Assembly (NCBI RefSeq): GCF_004011825.1 | Contig: NZ_RKLO01000001.1 | Span: forward strand, 124,001 to 188,000 | Reading direction: 5' to 3' | Origin: Rhodococcus xishaensis | Lineage (GTDB): Bacteria; Actinomycetota; Actinomycetes; Mycobacteriales; Mycobacteriaceae | DNA: 64,000 nt | Shown here: positions 25,027 through 34,114 of the stretch, one piece after another | Layout of the letters: each line of letters opens with the position of its first letter | How positions within the stretch are numbered: position 1 is the stretch's first letter | Program-made: the position numbers and the translations under genes | The notes under the pieces: generated by a model | Database searches by the model: none | Seen by the model: the letters and a program-made list of their open reading frames with translations, nothing else | What the model was told of the DNA's origin: nothing

Positions 25027-25824
25027 TCAGTCGTTCAGTCGGGCCGGCGGCTGACATGTTGGGCAGTAGTAGACGGCGCGCTGTGCCCCAGATTGTTCCC
25101 CGCTGTCGGTGGCGACGATCGTCGTCCCGCACCGCAGGCAGGGCTCGCCGCCGCGCCCGTACACCCACTCGCGCCGGCCGGGCCGTCGATCCCCGGTGGT
25201 GATACGTGCTGCACGACGGCAGTTGGCCTGCAGCAGCCGATGCGCCAGGTCCACGACCGCCGGCAGGTTCGGCACCCGATCGGTGGGTGTGCGGGGGTCG
25301 ACGCCACGCAGGAAGCAGATCTCGTTGCGGTACGCGTTCCCGATGCCGGCCATGATGCGCTGGTCGAGCAGGGCCTCACCGATCGGACGGCAGCCGGCAG
25401 CGGCGAGGTTTGCCGCTGCGGTCGAAGCGTCCCAATCCGGGCCGAGCAGATCCGGGCCGAGGTGCCCGACGACGTCGTCCTCGTCGCTGCGTGCGATTAC
25501 CTCGGTGATTCCGAGCAGAAATCCCACCGCGACAGTGTCCTGCGTGCCGAGAACGATCCGCGCCTGGTGCGCCGGGCGCGTCCAGCGAGTTCCACGCGGG
25601 TACACCTGCCACACGCCGTCCATCTTCAGGTGGGTGTGGATCGTGTGTTCGCCGACGCGGATGAGCAGGTGCTTGCCGCGGGCAAGCACCTCATCGACCC
25701 GTTGACCCGACAGATCGACGGTCGCAAAGCGCGGCACCCGGATGTCGCACTCGGTGAGCGTGTTTCCGGTCAGAGCCGCGTCGAGTCGAAGCGCGACCCG
25801 CCAGACGGTGTCTCCTTCCGGCAC
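25027..25824 (-). CDS. nei: Fpg/Nei family DNA glycosylase (Nei2-type)
   Basis: A 265-residue base-excision repair enzyme removing oxidised bases and nicking at the abasic site. Pro1-Glu2 (MPEGDTV) form the catalytic N-terminus, Lys in the ARGKHLLI segment is the family lysine, a helix-two-turn-helix segment (QRIMAGIGNAYRNEICF) binds DNA, and a Cys4 zinc finger (CLRCG ... CPTC) is at the C-terminus. It begins 4 bases after the lhr stop, so both are co-transcribed, as with Rv3297-Rv3296: a small DNA-repair operon. Confidence 0.93.
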   Translation of the reverse strand: MPEGDTVWRVALRLDAALTGNTLTECDIRVPRFATVDLSGQRVDEVLARGKHLLIRVGEHTIHTHLKMDGVWQVYPRGTRWTRPAHQARIVLGTQDTVAVGFLLGITEVIARSDEDDVVGHLGPDLLGPDWDASTAAANLAAAGCRPIGEALLDQRIMAGIGNAYRNEICFLRGVDPRTPTDRVPNLPAVVDLAHRLLQANCRRAARITTGDRRPGRREWVYGRGGEPCLRCGTTIVATDSGEQSGAQRAVYYCPTCQPPARLND

Positions 25825-25827
25825 GGC

Positions 25828-28800
25828 TCACGCTCGCAGTCGGTAGCCGCGTGGGGTGGCCGAGAACCCTACCTCCGCGAGGAGTTCGCCGAAGTCGTTG
25901 CCGTGGATGGTCAACCCGTCGACCTTCTCGACCACGACCTTGTCGATGCCGCCACGTTTGACGGTGGCGGCGAGCGATTCGGTGGCGGTGCGCAGGGCAC
26001 CGATGTCGTCGGTGAACGTCAAGACGGTGCGTCCACCGCGTTCGACGAACAGCACCAGCTCCCCGTCGACGAGCACTACCAGCCCGCCCGCCTTGCGGCC
26101 GGGGCGGTGCCGCGTGGCTGCGCCGCCGTCGCCACCGGCCACCGACGGCGGCCAGGGCAGTGCTGCGCCGTACGGGTTCGCGGGATCGGACGCCGCGAGG
26201 GTGACCGCAGGCGCCGACGGGTGCCGGCCCTCGATCGAGTCGCCGTAGGTGCGGAGGCGGTCGACGACGTCGGGCGTGGAGAACTGTGCCCCACCGAGGG
26301 CGTCGACGAAGTGGCCGCGGCGGCAGCGCCCACTGTCCTCGAAGCTGCTGAGCACCTTGTACATCAGGGCGAATCCACCAGGGACGTTCTCGCTTACCAC
26401 CGAGCCGCGAGTGACGACGCCATAGCGTTCGAGGAGCAGGTCCGCGGTCGCATGGGCGCGCAGTGTCGGGTCGGGTTCGGGTGCGGGGAGCAGCGACCAG
26501 CGCCCGCCGACGGTGGGAGGGCCGGAGTGCGTCGGCAGGATCGGACGGCTGAAGCGCCGGTACGCGTGGGCGCGTGGGGCGCGGCGAGGGGTGCGGTGGC
26601 TGGGGGTGGCGCGTGAGGTGTCCGACAGGAGCGCCCGCAGCGGGGCGAGGGTGTCGTTGCCGATGCGACCGGCCCATACGAGGTCCCAGAGTGCGGCGGT
26701 GACCGCCGTGTCGTCCACGCCGCGGGACGCGGCCATGCCCGTTGCGCCCAGTGCGTCCGACAGCTGCCGGAAGAAGTATGCACCGCCCCCGGCGAGGGCA
26801 TCCAGGATGGCGCGGTGCAACTCGGTGAGGTCGATGTCGGCCGGGGGCGCGAGCGTCAGCGGTGACGACTCGGCCAGGTGCAGACTGATCCAGCCGTCTT
26901 TGCCGGAGATCTGCCCGGCGCCTGCCCAAATCACCTCACCTGTGGAGGTGAGTTCGTCGAGCATCGCGGGCGAGTAGTCGCGTACCCGGAAGCCGAGGAT
27001 CAGCGATTCCAGGGCCGACGCCGGAACCGGCACCCCTGCAAGTTGTTCCACGACGGATACGACACCGTCCAGCCCGCGCAGCGAACCGCCGACATGCTGC
27101 CAACTCGGGAGGAAGCGCCCGAGAGTGGCGGTACTGACCGGTTCGACGTCCTCGCGCGCGGCCGCGAGCGAGCGCCGCCGTAGTCGGCGCAGTACCTCGG
27201 CGTCGCACCACTCGCTGCCTGAGACACCGGGACGGAACTCGCCCTCGACGACCCTTTTTTCGGCTGCGAGTCGGGTGAGGACATCCCGCGCGACGGCGGC
27301 ACCGATGCCGAACCGTTCGGCCGCTTCGGCGAGCGTGAACGGCCCGTGGGTGCGGGCGTAGCGGCTCAACAGATCGCCGAGAGGGTCGTCGACGGGTTCG
27401 ATGAACGCGGCGGGGGTACCGATGGGCAGAGGCACGCCCAGGCCGTCGCGCAGGCGTGCCGCGTCCTCGATCGCCGTCCACCACTGCCTGCCCCCGAACG
27501 ACACCTGAAGTGCACGGCGGTGTTCGACGAGATCGGTGAGCCACGGCAGCGGGTCGCCGGTCGCGCGGGCTGCCGCCTCCGCGGTGGTGAGCGGGCCGAG
27601 CAGGCGCAGCAAGTCGGCCATCCCCTCGACGTCACGAGCGTGGCGCTCCGGAACGAGGCGTTGCAGTTCCCGCTCGGCCTGCGCCATGACGTCTGCATCG
27701 AGCAGTTCCCGCAGTTCGACCCGCCCGAGCAGTTCGGCCAGCAGTGTGGAGTCGAGCGACAAGGCCGCCGCGCGGCGTTCGGCGAGCGGGCTGTCGCCCT
27801 CGTACATGAACGCGCCTACGTAGTCGAACAGGAGTGCGTTCGCGAACGGCGACGGTGTCGCAGTCTCCACCTCGACCATCCGGATCTGGCGGCGAGCGAG
27901 GCGGCCGAAGAGTTCGCGCAGCGCCGGGAGGTCGTAGACGTCCTGCAGGCATTCGCGCACGGTCTCGAGCAGGATCGGGAATGTCGGGTACTTGCGGGCG
28001 ACGTCGAGCAACTGTGCCGATCGTTGTCGCTGCTGCCACAGGGGCGCCCGCTTGCCCGGGGTGCGGCGCGGCAACAGCAGTGCGCGCGCGGCACATTCGC
28101 GGAACCGGGACGCGAACAACGCCGAGCCGCCCACCTCGTCGGTGACGATGTCCTCGATCTCGTCACGCTCGAACGCGAACAACTCCGCGCCAGGTGGGGT
28201 GTCCTCGGTATCCGGCAGGCGGACGATGATGCCGTCGTCGGAGGCGGTGGGGGCGGCGTCGACGCCGAAGCGTTCCTGCAACCGCGAGCCGACCGCGAGC
28301 GCCCACGGCGCGTGCACGCGCAGGCCGTAGGGCGAGTGCAGCACCAGTCGCCAGTCGCCGAGTTCGTCGCGGAACCGCTCGACGACCAGCGTCCGGTCGG
28401 TGGGAACCCGGCCGGTGGCCTGTTGCTGGTCCTCGATCAGGGCGGAGAGGTTGGTGGTGGCGTTGGTGTCGAGACCAGCTGCGACGCAGCGCGCTGTGAC
28501 TGCGTCGGGAGCGCTGGACGACAGCTCCCGCAGGAACCCGCCGAGAGCCTCACCGAGTTCGGCGGGGCGGCCCAGACCGTCGCCGTGCCAGAACGGTAAC
28601 CGCCCGGGCAACCCGTACGCGGGGCTGACGAGGACCCGGTCGTAGGTGATCTCCTCGATCCGCCAACTGGTGGCGCCGAGCGCGAAGACGTCGCCGACAC
28701 GGGACTCGTAGACCATCTCCTCGTCGAGTTCGCCGACGCGCGATTGACGCTCGCCCACCATGTAGACGGCGAACAGCCCCCGGTCGGGGATGGCGCCACC

Positions 28801-30399
28801 CGAGGTGACCGCGAGGCGTTGCGAGCCGGGGCGACCCGTAAGGGTGCCGCCGTCGCGGTCCCACACCAGGCGCGGTCGCAGTTCTGCGAACTCGTCGGAC
28901 GGGTACCGGCCGGAAAGCAGATCGAGGGTCGACTCGTACGCCGATCGGGGGAGCGTCGCGAAAGACCCGCTGCGCCGGACCGCGTCGAACCATCGCTCGA
29001 CGTCGAGCGGTTCGAGCGCCGTCGCGGCAACGGTTTGTTGAGCGAGTATGTCGAGCGGATTGGCGGGGATCTCGAGGGCCTCGATCCGGCCCGCTGTCAT
29101 GCGTTCGACGGTGACGGCGCAGTGGATCAGGTCGGTGCGGTGCTTGGGGAACAGCACGCCGCGGGAGATCTCGCCCACCTGGTGTCCGGCCCGGCCGACG
29201 CGCTGCAGGCCGCTCGCGACGGAGGGAGGTGCTTCTACCTGGACGACGAGATCGACTGCGCCCATATCGATTCCGAGTTCGAGACTGCTGGTGGCGACGA
29301 CGCAGCGCAGGCGACCCGACTTGAGGTCGTCCTCGATGAGGGCGCGTTGGTCCTTGCTCACCGAGCCGTGGTGCGCCCGGGCGAGCAGCGGATCGGCGCC
29401 GTAGTTGACCTCGGTTGGTGCCCCGATCTGTGACGGCGGTCCGCCCTGCCGCTCGACGCCGTCGCCATTGCGTTCGGCGTAGATCTCGTTGAGCCTGGCG
29501 GTCAGCTTCTCGGCGAGACGTCGCGAGTTCGCGAACACGATCGACGACCGATGTTCGAGGATCAGGTCGACGATCTGCTCCTCGACGTGCGGCCAGATCG
29601 ATCCGGCCTGCGGGGTGGGGGAGACCGAGTCCGGGTCCGGCTCGGCGAGACCGAGTTCGGTCATGTCCTCCACCGGAACCCGAACGGTGAGATCGAACGT
29701 CTTGGCGGCGGGCGGTGCCACGATGCGGATTGGTGCGGCGCCGACGAGGAAGCGACCGACCTCGTCGTGGGGACGCACGGTCGCGGAGAGGCCGATCCGC
29801 TGCACAGGCTTCGCCAACAGCATGTCGAGGCGCTCGAGGGAGAGTGCGAGATGGGCGCCGCGTTTGGTACCGGCGACGGCATGAACCTCGTCGACGATGA
29901 CCGTCTCCACGCCGGCCAGGGATTCCCGCGCCGACGATGTCAGCATCAGGAACAGCGACTCGGGGGTCGTGATGAGGATGTCGGGCGGCGTCTTGATCAG
30001 TTTGCGGCGTTCGCCGGCGGGGGTGTCGCCGGAGCGGACACCGACCCGGATCTCCGGCGGGTCGGACCCGAGGCGCTTCGCGGTCTGGGTGATGCCGACC
30101 AGTGGTGCCCGGAGGTTGCGCTCGACGTCCACACCGAGCGCCTTGAGCGGAGAGATGTAGAGGACGCGCGTGGTGCGCTCGTCGTTGTTGGCGGTGTCAG
30201 TCGCGAGTCGGTCGAGCGCCCACAGGAACGCCGACAGCGTCTTACCCGAGCCGGTCGGTGCTACGACGAGGGTGTGCGAGCCGGTCGCGATCGAGTCCCA
30301 CGCCCCCAGCTGAGCGGCCGTGGGCGCGTCGAAGGCGCCGTCGAACCACTCTCGGGTGGGGGCGGAGAAGCGGTCGAGGACGCCGTCCATGTGGTCCAT
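25828..30399 (-). CDS. lhr: large ATP-dependent helicase Lhr
   Basis: About 1523 residues, one of the longest bacterial helicases. N-terminal SF2 core with Walker A (APTGSGKT), DEVH box (VIVDEVHAV), SAT motif (GLSATVRP) and motif VI QRVGRAGHQ; then the Lhr winged-helix/beta-barrel (DUF4145-like) core and a long C-terminal domain typical of Lhr. It translocates 3'-5' on ssDNA and prefers RNA:DNA hybrids (known for mycobacterial Lhr). The start is uncertain: ATGs at 30399 and 30390 and a TTG at 30420 are in frame, and none has a good ribosome site. Operon with nei. Confidence 0.93.
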   Translation of the reverse strand: MDHMDGVLDRFSAPTREWFDGAFDAPTAAQLGAWDSIATGSHTLVVAPTGSGKTLSAFLWALDRLATDTANNDERTTRVLYISPLKALGVDVERNLRAPLVGITQTAKRLGSDPPEIRVGVRSGDTPAGERRKLIKTPPDILITTPESLFLMLTSSARESLAGVETVIVDEVHAVAGTKRGAHLALSLERLDMLLAKPVQRIGLSATVRPHDEVGRFLVGAAPIRIVAPPAAKTFDLTVRVPVEDMTELGLAEPDPDSVSPTPQAGSIWPHVEEQIVDLILEHRSSIVFANSRRLAEKLTARLNEIYAERNGDGVERQGGPPSQIGAPTEVNYGADPLLARAHHGSVSKDQRALIEDDLKSGRLRCVVATSSLELGIDMGAVDLVVQVEAPPSVASGLQRVGRAGHQVGEISRGVLFPKHRTDLIHCAVTVERMTAGRIEALEIPANPLDILAQQTVAATALEPLDVERWFDAVRRSGSFATLPRSAYESTLDLLSGRYPSDEFAELRPRLVWDRDGGTLTGRPGSQRLAVTSGGAIPDRGLFAVYMVGERQSRVGELDEEMVYESRVGDVFALGATSWRIEEITYDRVLVSPAYGLPGRLPFWHGDGLGRPAELGEALGGFLRELSSSAPDAVTARCVAAGLDTNATTNLSALIEDQQQATGRVPTDRTLVVERFRDELGDWRLVLHSPYGLRVHAPWALAVGSRLQERFGVDAAPTASDDGIIVRLPDTEDTPPGAELFAFERDEIEDIVTDEVGGSALFASRFRECAARALLLPRRTPGKRAPLWQQRQRSAQLLDVARKYPTFPILLETVRECLQDVYDLPALRELFGRLARRQIRMVEVETATPSPFANALLFDYVGAFMYEGDSPLAERRAAALSLDSTLLAELLGRVELRELLDADVMAQAERELQRLVPERHARDVEGMADLLRLLGPLTTAEAAARATGDPLPWLTDLVEHRRALQVSFGGRQWWTAIEDAARLRDGLGVPLPIGTPAAFIEPVDDPLGDLLSRYARTHGPFTLAEAAERFGIGAAVARDVLTRLAAEKRVVEGEFRPGVSGSEWCDAEVLRRLRRRSLAAAREDVEPVSTATLGRFLPSWQHVGGSLRGLDGVVSVVEQLAGVPVPASALESLILGFRVRDYSPAMLDELTSTGEVIWAGAGQISGKDGWISLHLAESSPLTLAPPADIDLTELHRAILDALAGGGAYFFRQLSDALGATGMAASRGVDDTAVTAALWDLVWAGRIGNDTLAPLRALLSDTSRATPSHRTPRRAPRAHAYRRFSRPILPTHSGPPTVGGRWSLLPAPEPDPTLRAHATADLLLERYGVVTRGSVVSENVPGGFALMYKVLSSFEDSGRCRRGHFVDALGGAQFSTPDVVDRLRTYGDSIEGRHPSAPAVTLAASDPANPYGAALPWPPSVAGGDGGAATRHRPGRKAGGLVVLVDGELVLFVERGGRTVLTFTDDIGALRTATESLAATVKRGGIDKVVVEKVDGLTIHGNDFGELLAEVGFSATPRGYRLRA

Positions 30400-30550
30400 C
30401 TTGCCCGTCGGTACTGACAACCTTCGTTCCGCGTTCAGTACCTCAGCTCGGCTGAATCAGTCTTCGCCCGCCGTTGGTATTCACCCACGAGAAACCAACC
30501 GGTCCCCCCTTACTGACCGAACTCAGTCGGGTTGCGGTGAGGCGTGCCCG

Positions 30551-31405
30551 CTATATGCGCCCGCGCAGCACGAGCGCGTTCGACAGCCCCGGCGAGAAGA
30601 ATCCGATTACCCGCAGGGCCTCGGCGTAGGTGGGCATCAGTTCCACCGGACGGGTGCGGATAGCGGTCACGAACCATTCGGCTGCTTCCTCGGGTCGCAG
30701 CGCCGGCATCGTGTCGTAGTCGGCGGTCGGCGCGATCATCGGCGTCCGCACCAATGGGAAATGCAGGGTACTCACGGCGATTCCCCGGTCCGCGACCTCG
30801 GCTCCGAGGCTGCGCCCGAACGCTTCGACGGCAGCCTTCGACGCGTGGTACGCCGCGAACTTGGGCATCACCCCGGAGGGCACCCCCCAGGTGGCAACGT
30901 TGATGATGTGTCCGTCGCCGCGTTCGAGCATCGACGGCAACAGGGCCAGGGTGAGCCGGGTCGCGCCGAAGTAGTTGATCGCCATCGTGCGTTCGAAGTC
31001 GTGGAAGCGGTCGAGCGAGTCCTCCACGGTGCGCCGAATCGAGCGTCCTGCATTGTTGACGAGTACGTCGACTGGTCCGACCTCGGCAAGGACCTGCGCA
31101 GCGAGCCGGTCGATGTCGTCGGGGTCCGTCAGATTGGCAGAGAAGGCGTGGGCACGGCCACCAGCGTCACGGATGTCGTCGCGGACGGACTCGAGGCCCT
31201 CGACACCGCGGGCGACGAGGATCACCTCCGCCCCGAGCGCGGCGAGCCGTCGTGCCGCCGCTTCGCCCACACCGGAGGAACCACCCGTGATCAGCACACG
31301 TTGGTCGGCGATTGGCCGGCCGGTCCCTGGTAGCACGCGCGCAGCCAGTGCGCGCGGCGAGGGGAGCGGGTTGAGGGCGGCGGAAGTGAGCAGCTGTCGG
31401 ATCAC
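30551..31405 (-). CDS. short-chain dehydrogenase/reductase
   Basis: A 284-residue SDR with an N-terminal ~35-residue extension. The cofactor motif TGGSSGVG, the NNAG motif (VLVNNAGRS) and the catalytic YxxxK in YHASKAA are present; the preceding catalytic-Ser region reads NVATWGVPSG, with Thr/Trp at the usual Ser positions, a variant seen in some mycolata SDRs. An arginine after the first strand (VARG) suggests NADPH. Substrate unknown; relatives reduce fatty aldehydes or 3-keto-acyl compounds. Alone on its strand, about 150 bases from lhr. Confidence 0.85.
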   Translation of the reverse strand: MIRQLLTSAALNPLPSPRALAARVLPGTGRPIADQRVLITGGSSGVGEAAARRLAALGAEVILVARGVEGLESVRDDIRDAGGRAHAFSANLTDPDDIDRLAAQVLAEVGPVDVLVNNAGRSIRRTVEDSLDRFHDFERTMAINYFGATRLTLALLPSMLERGDGHIINVATWGVPSGVMPKFAAYHASKAAVEAFGRSLGAEVADRGIAVSTLHFPLVRTPMIAPTADYDTMPALRPEEAAEWFVTAIRTRPVELMPTYAEALRVIGFFSPGLSNALVLRGRI

Positions 31406-31897
31406 GGCTACAGGATGGCAGGCCCTCCTCGGCGGTCGAAGGCGGGGGTGTGCGACCGGTCACGATCGAGCCCCGCCCCAGCCGAGCGGATCCAGCAATG
31501 CGGGCATCCGACTGGTCGCAGCGGCGAAGATCCGGCCCACTGGCGCAACGCCCGGAGAGACTGCGCTCGGCGCGTATCGGGCATCGGCGCCTGTCCGTTC
31601 GGGCAGTTTCGTCCGCGGTCGCCGGTCCGTCGGTAGTCCGGCAGTGAAACAACACGAGACGGGCGCTCAACCATGCTCATGCGGAATAGGTTGGGGCAGT
31701 AGGGAAATGCGGTCGAATCGGACATCGTCGAACGACATTCAGTGCGGTGACGGCCCGTGCTATCGAATCGCTCGAGATTCGGTATCGAATCTCAGCTAGC
31801 CCATACGGACCGGCCTCCACTTCACTAGTCTAGTCGATGTTCCGGACGGTCTTTGACCAGCTCGGGGCCGTCTTCCGGCAAGGAGGGGAGCTCCCCG
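31406..31897. other. ~490-bp region without a convincing gene
   Basis: Only short overlapping frames with poor codon usage are open on either strand. It should contain the promoters of the divergent SDR and secreted-protein genes. The region from 31690 to 31840 is less G+C-rich. No repeat or structured RNA was recognised apart from the ribosome-site palindrome at 31885-31896. Confidence 0.45.
31885..31896 (+). promoter_or_regulatory. palindrome covering the ribosome-binding site of the secreted protein
   Basis: Perfect 12-base palindrome ggggagctcccc immediately before the ATG at 31898; its left half is part of the AGGAGGGGAG ribosome site. A hairpin here would hide the site, or the palindrome could bind a regulator. 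Confidence 0.55.
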
Positions 31898-32497
31898 ATG
31901 AAACTCCACAAGACTGCGGCTGTATCAGTGTTAGCCATCGCGGCGCTGGGGGTGGCCAGCGGAACCGCATACGCGGAGCCTGGCGCACCACCGGCCCCTG
32001 GCCCGATCGGCTACCAAACCCAGATCGGCCCGAACGGAGCGTCACTCGAAACCGTCCTGGATGCAGGAACATTCCGTGTAGCCGGCAACGTCGTCGACGT
32101 CGTCGACCCGGCAGGATCCACGGCGGAGGTCATACCGTTGAGCTATCAGGTAGCCGGAACCACCGTTCCGCTCGTGCCCTCGATCGACGGCAACAAGCTC
32201 ACTCTCACGCCGGAGATCCCTGTGCAAGCAGTTGCGGCGCTGCAGAACGTGGACGCTCAGCAAGATGCCTACAACAACATGATCCGGGAGATAGAACAGG
32301 GCTGGTTCAACGGCGGTGCCATGGGCGCTCAGATCGGTGCCGGAGTTGGTGCGGTCGTCGGATGCGTGCTGTTCCTGTTCGTCGGATGCATTCCGGGTGC
32401 GATGATCGGCGGCGCCATCGGCGCGTTCAACGGCATCAGCACCGCAAACCCGGCGGTTCAGCCAGCCATCTTCGACTACATCGCCACCCTCAACTGA
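31898..32497 (+). CDS. secreted/exported protein with C-terminal glycine-rich hydrophobic hairpin
   Basis: A 199-residue protein with a Sec signal peptide (MKLHK, hydrophobic core, AYA-E cleavage near residue 25). The mature part has a Pro-rich start, a beta-rich domain (~45-120), then a Gly/Ala-rich hydrophobic stretch (~147-180) in which two half-hydrophobic segments contain the only cysteines (VGCVLFLFVGC). This could insert in the outer mycomembrane or form an oligomer. Similar secreted proteins are known in Rhodococcus and Corynebacterium but I cannot assign function. Ribosome site AGGAGGGGAG lies in a palindrome. Confidence 0.75.
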   Translation: MKLHKTAAVSVLAIAALGVASGTAYAEPGAPPAPGPIGYQTQIGPNGASLETVLDAGTFRVAGNVVDVVDPAGSTAEVIPLSYQVAGTTVPLVPSIDGNKLTLTPEIPVQAVAALQNVDAQQDAYNNMIREIEQGWFNGGAMGAQIGAGVGAVVGCVLFLFVGCIPGAMIGGAIGAFNGISTANPAVQPAIFDYIATLN

Positions 32498-32508
32498 TCC
32501 GTCCGGAT

Positions 32509-32537
32509 GCTCGCCTCCGAGTCGGGGAGGGGCGAGC
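32509..32537. terminator. hairpin between convergent genes
   Basis: gctcgcc (32509-32515) pairs with ggcgagc (32531-32537), extendable by tcc/gga, between the convergent secreted-protein and aldehyde-dehydrogenase genes. Likely a bidirectional terminator without a T tract. Confidence 0.5.
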
Positions 32538-32560
32538 CCGGCCGAAGGTCGAGCTACTTC

Positions 32561-34114
32561 TTACTCGGCGTCATCGGATGATCGCGGCCCGAACTCGACG
32601 CCTTGTGCCAGGGGGAGCTCGACGGAGTAGTTGACCGTGTTGGTAGCGCGGCGCATGTACGATTTCCATGCGTCCGAACCGGATTCGCGCCCACCCCCGG
32701 TCTCCTTCTCGCCACCGAACGCACCCCCGATCTCGGCGCCGGAGGTGCCGATGTTGACGTTCGCGATGCCGCAGTCCGAGCCGTCCGCGGCGAGGAACCG
32801 TTCGGCCTCACGTTGGTCGGTGGTGAAGATCGCTGAGGACAACCCTTGCGGGACACCGTTGTGCAGCGCTATCGCCTCGTCGAAGGTGTCGTACGCGAGC
32901 ACGTACAGGATCGGCGCGAACGTCTCGGCCCGCACGATTGCCGTCTGCTCCGGCATCCGGACCACAGCCGGCGTCACGTAGAACGACTCGCCCGAGCCGA
33001 CGCGTTGACCGCCGGTGACCAACACGCCGCCATCGGCGCGCGCGGTGTCCAGGGCGGCGTGCATGGCGTGGTATGCCTTGCCCGAGATCAACGGGCCCAC
33101 AAGGACACTGTCGTCGAAGGGGCTGCCGACGGTCAGCTGTCGGTATGCCCCCGCGATCCGATCGGTCACGTCGTCGACGATCGAGCGGTGGACGATCAGT
33201 CGGCGCAACGTGGTGCATCGTTGCCCCGCGGTACCGGCCGCCGCGAACACGATGCCCCGCACCGCCAGATCCAAGTCGGCCGACGCTGTCACGATGGCGG
33301 CGTTGTTGCCGCCCAGTTCCAGTAGGCAGCGGCCGAATCGCGCGGCGACCCTCGGTGCCACAGCACGACCCATCCGGACCGAACCGGTGGCGCTGACGAG
33401 GGCGACCCGGGGGTTGTCGACGAGTTGTTCTCCGACGACGGCGGTCCCGAGCACCACGTGGTGCAGCCCGTCGGGAGCTCCGGTCTCGGTGGCGGCTCGG
33501 CGCAGCAACGCGTCACACGCCATCGCGGTGAGCGGGGTCGTCTCCGACGGCTTCCAAACCACTGGGTCCCCGCACACCAGCGCGAGTGCGGTGTTCCACG
33601 ACCACACCGCCACCGGGAAGTTGAACGCGGAGATCACCGCCACCACCCCGAGCGGGTGCCACGTCTCCGAGAGTCGGTGCCCGGGTCGCTCGGAACCCAT
33701 CGTGCGGCCGTAGAGCTGCCGCGACAGTCCGGCGGCGAACTCGCAGATGTCGATCATCTCCTGCACCTCGCCGAGCGCCTCGGAGCGGATCTTGCCCGCC
33801 TCGAGGGTGACCAGGTCAGCTAGATCGGACTTGTGCTCGCTGAGCAGTTCCCCGAGTCGGCGTACTAATGATCCGCGCTTGGGTGCGGGCACCGTTCGCC
33901 ACGTCAGGAAGGCGTCATGCGCGCCGGCGACGGCGGCCTCGACGTCGGCGGACGTGCTGGGGTGCAGGAAGGCGAGAACGGAGCCGTCGATCGGGGTACG
34001 TGCCGTGAGCGGGACAGGGCCGGCATCGCCGGCGATCGTGGGAAGTGTTGCACCGCAACGACCGAGTGCAGCGATCGCGCGAGCCGCCAAGGTGCTGGTA
34101 CCGGGAAGTGTCAT
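32561..34114 (-). CDS. pcd: L-piperidine-6-carboxylate / 2-aminoadipate-semialdehyde dehydrogenase
   Basis: A 517-residue aldehyde dehydrogenase (AASADH/ALDH7 type) oxidising piperideine-6-carboxylate to 2-aminoadipate in lysine breakdown. The ISAFNFPVAVWSWN cofactor segment, the LELGGNN glutamate and the GTAGQRCTT catalytic Cys are present, and the NVNIGTSGAEIGGAFGGEKETGGGRE ending is typical of this subfamily. The start overlaps the stop of the Rv3292-like dioxygenase gene as ATGA. With lat on the facing side this forms a complete path from lysine. Confidence 0.9.
   Translation of the reverse strand: MTLPGTSTLAARAIAALGRCGATLPTIAGDAGPVPLTARTPIDGSVLAFLHPSTSADVEAAVAGAHDAFLTWRTVPAPKRGSLVRRLGELLSEHKSDLADLVTLEAGKIRSEALGEVQEMIDICEFAAGLSRQLYGRTMGSERPGHRLSETWHPLGVVAVISAFNFPVAVWSWNTALALVCGDPVVWKPSETTPLTAMACDALLRRAATETGAPDGLHHVVLGTAVVGEQLVDNPRVALVSATGSVRMGRAVAPRVAARFGRCLLELGGNNAAIVTASADLDLAVRGIVFAAAGTAGQRCTTLRRLIVHRSIVDDVTDRIAGAYRQLTVGSPFDDSVLVGPLISGKAYHAMHAALDTARADGGVLVTGGQRVGSGESFYVTPAVVRMPEQTAIVRAETFAPILYVLAYDTFDEAIALHNGVPQGLSSAIFTTDQREAERFLAADGSDCGIANVNIGTSGAEIGGAFGGEKETGGGRESGSDAWKSYMRRATNTVNYSVELPLAQGVEFGPRSSDDAE

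Noticed and set aside
31408-31725. 105-residue minus-strand frame upstream of the SDR
   Set aside because: Cys/Arg/Pro-rich, no motif, no ribosome site; treated as noncoding.
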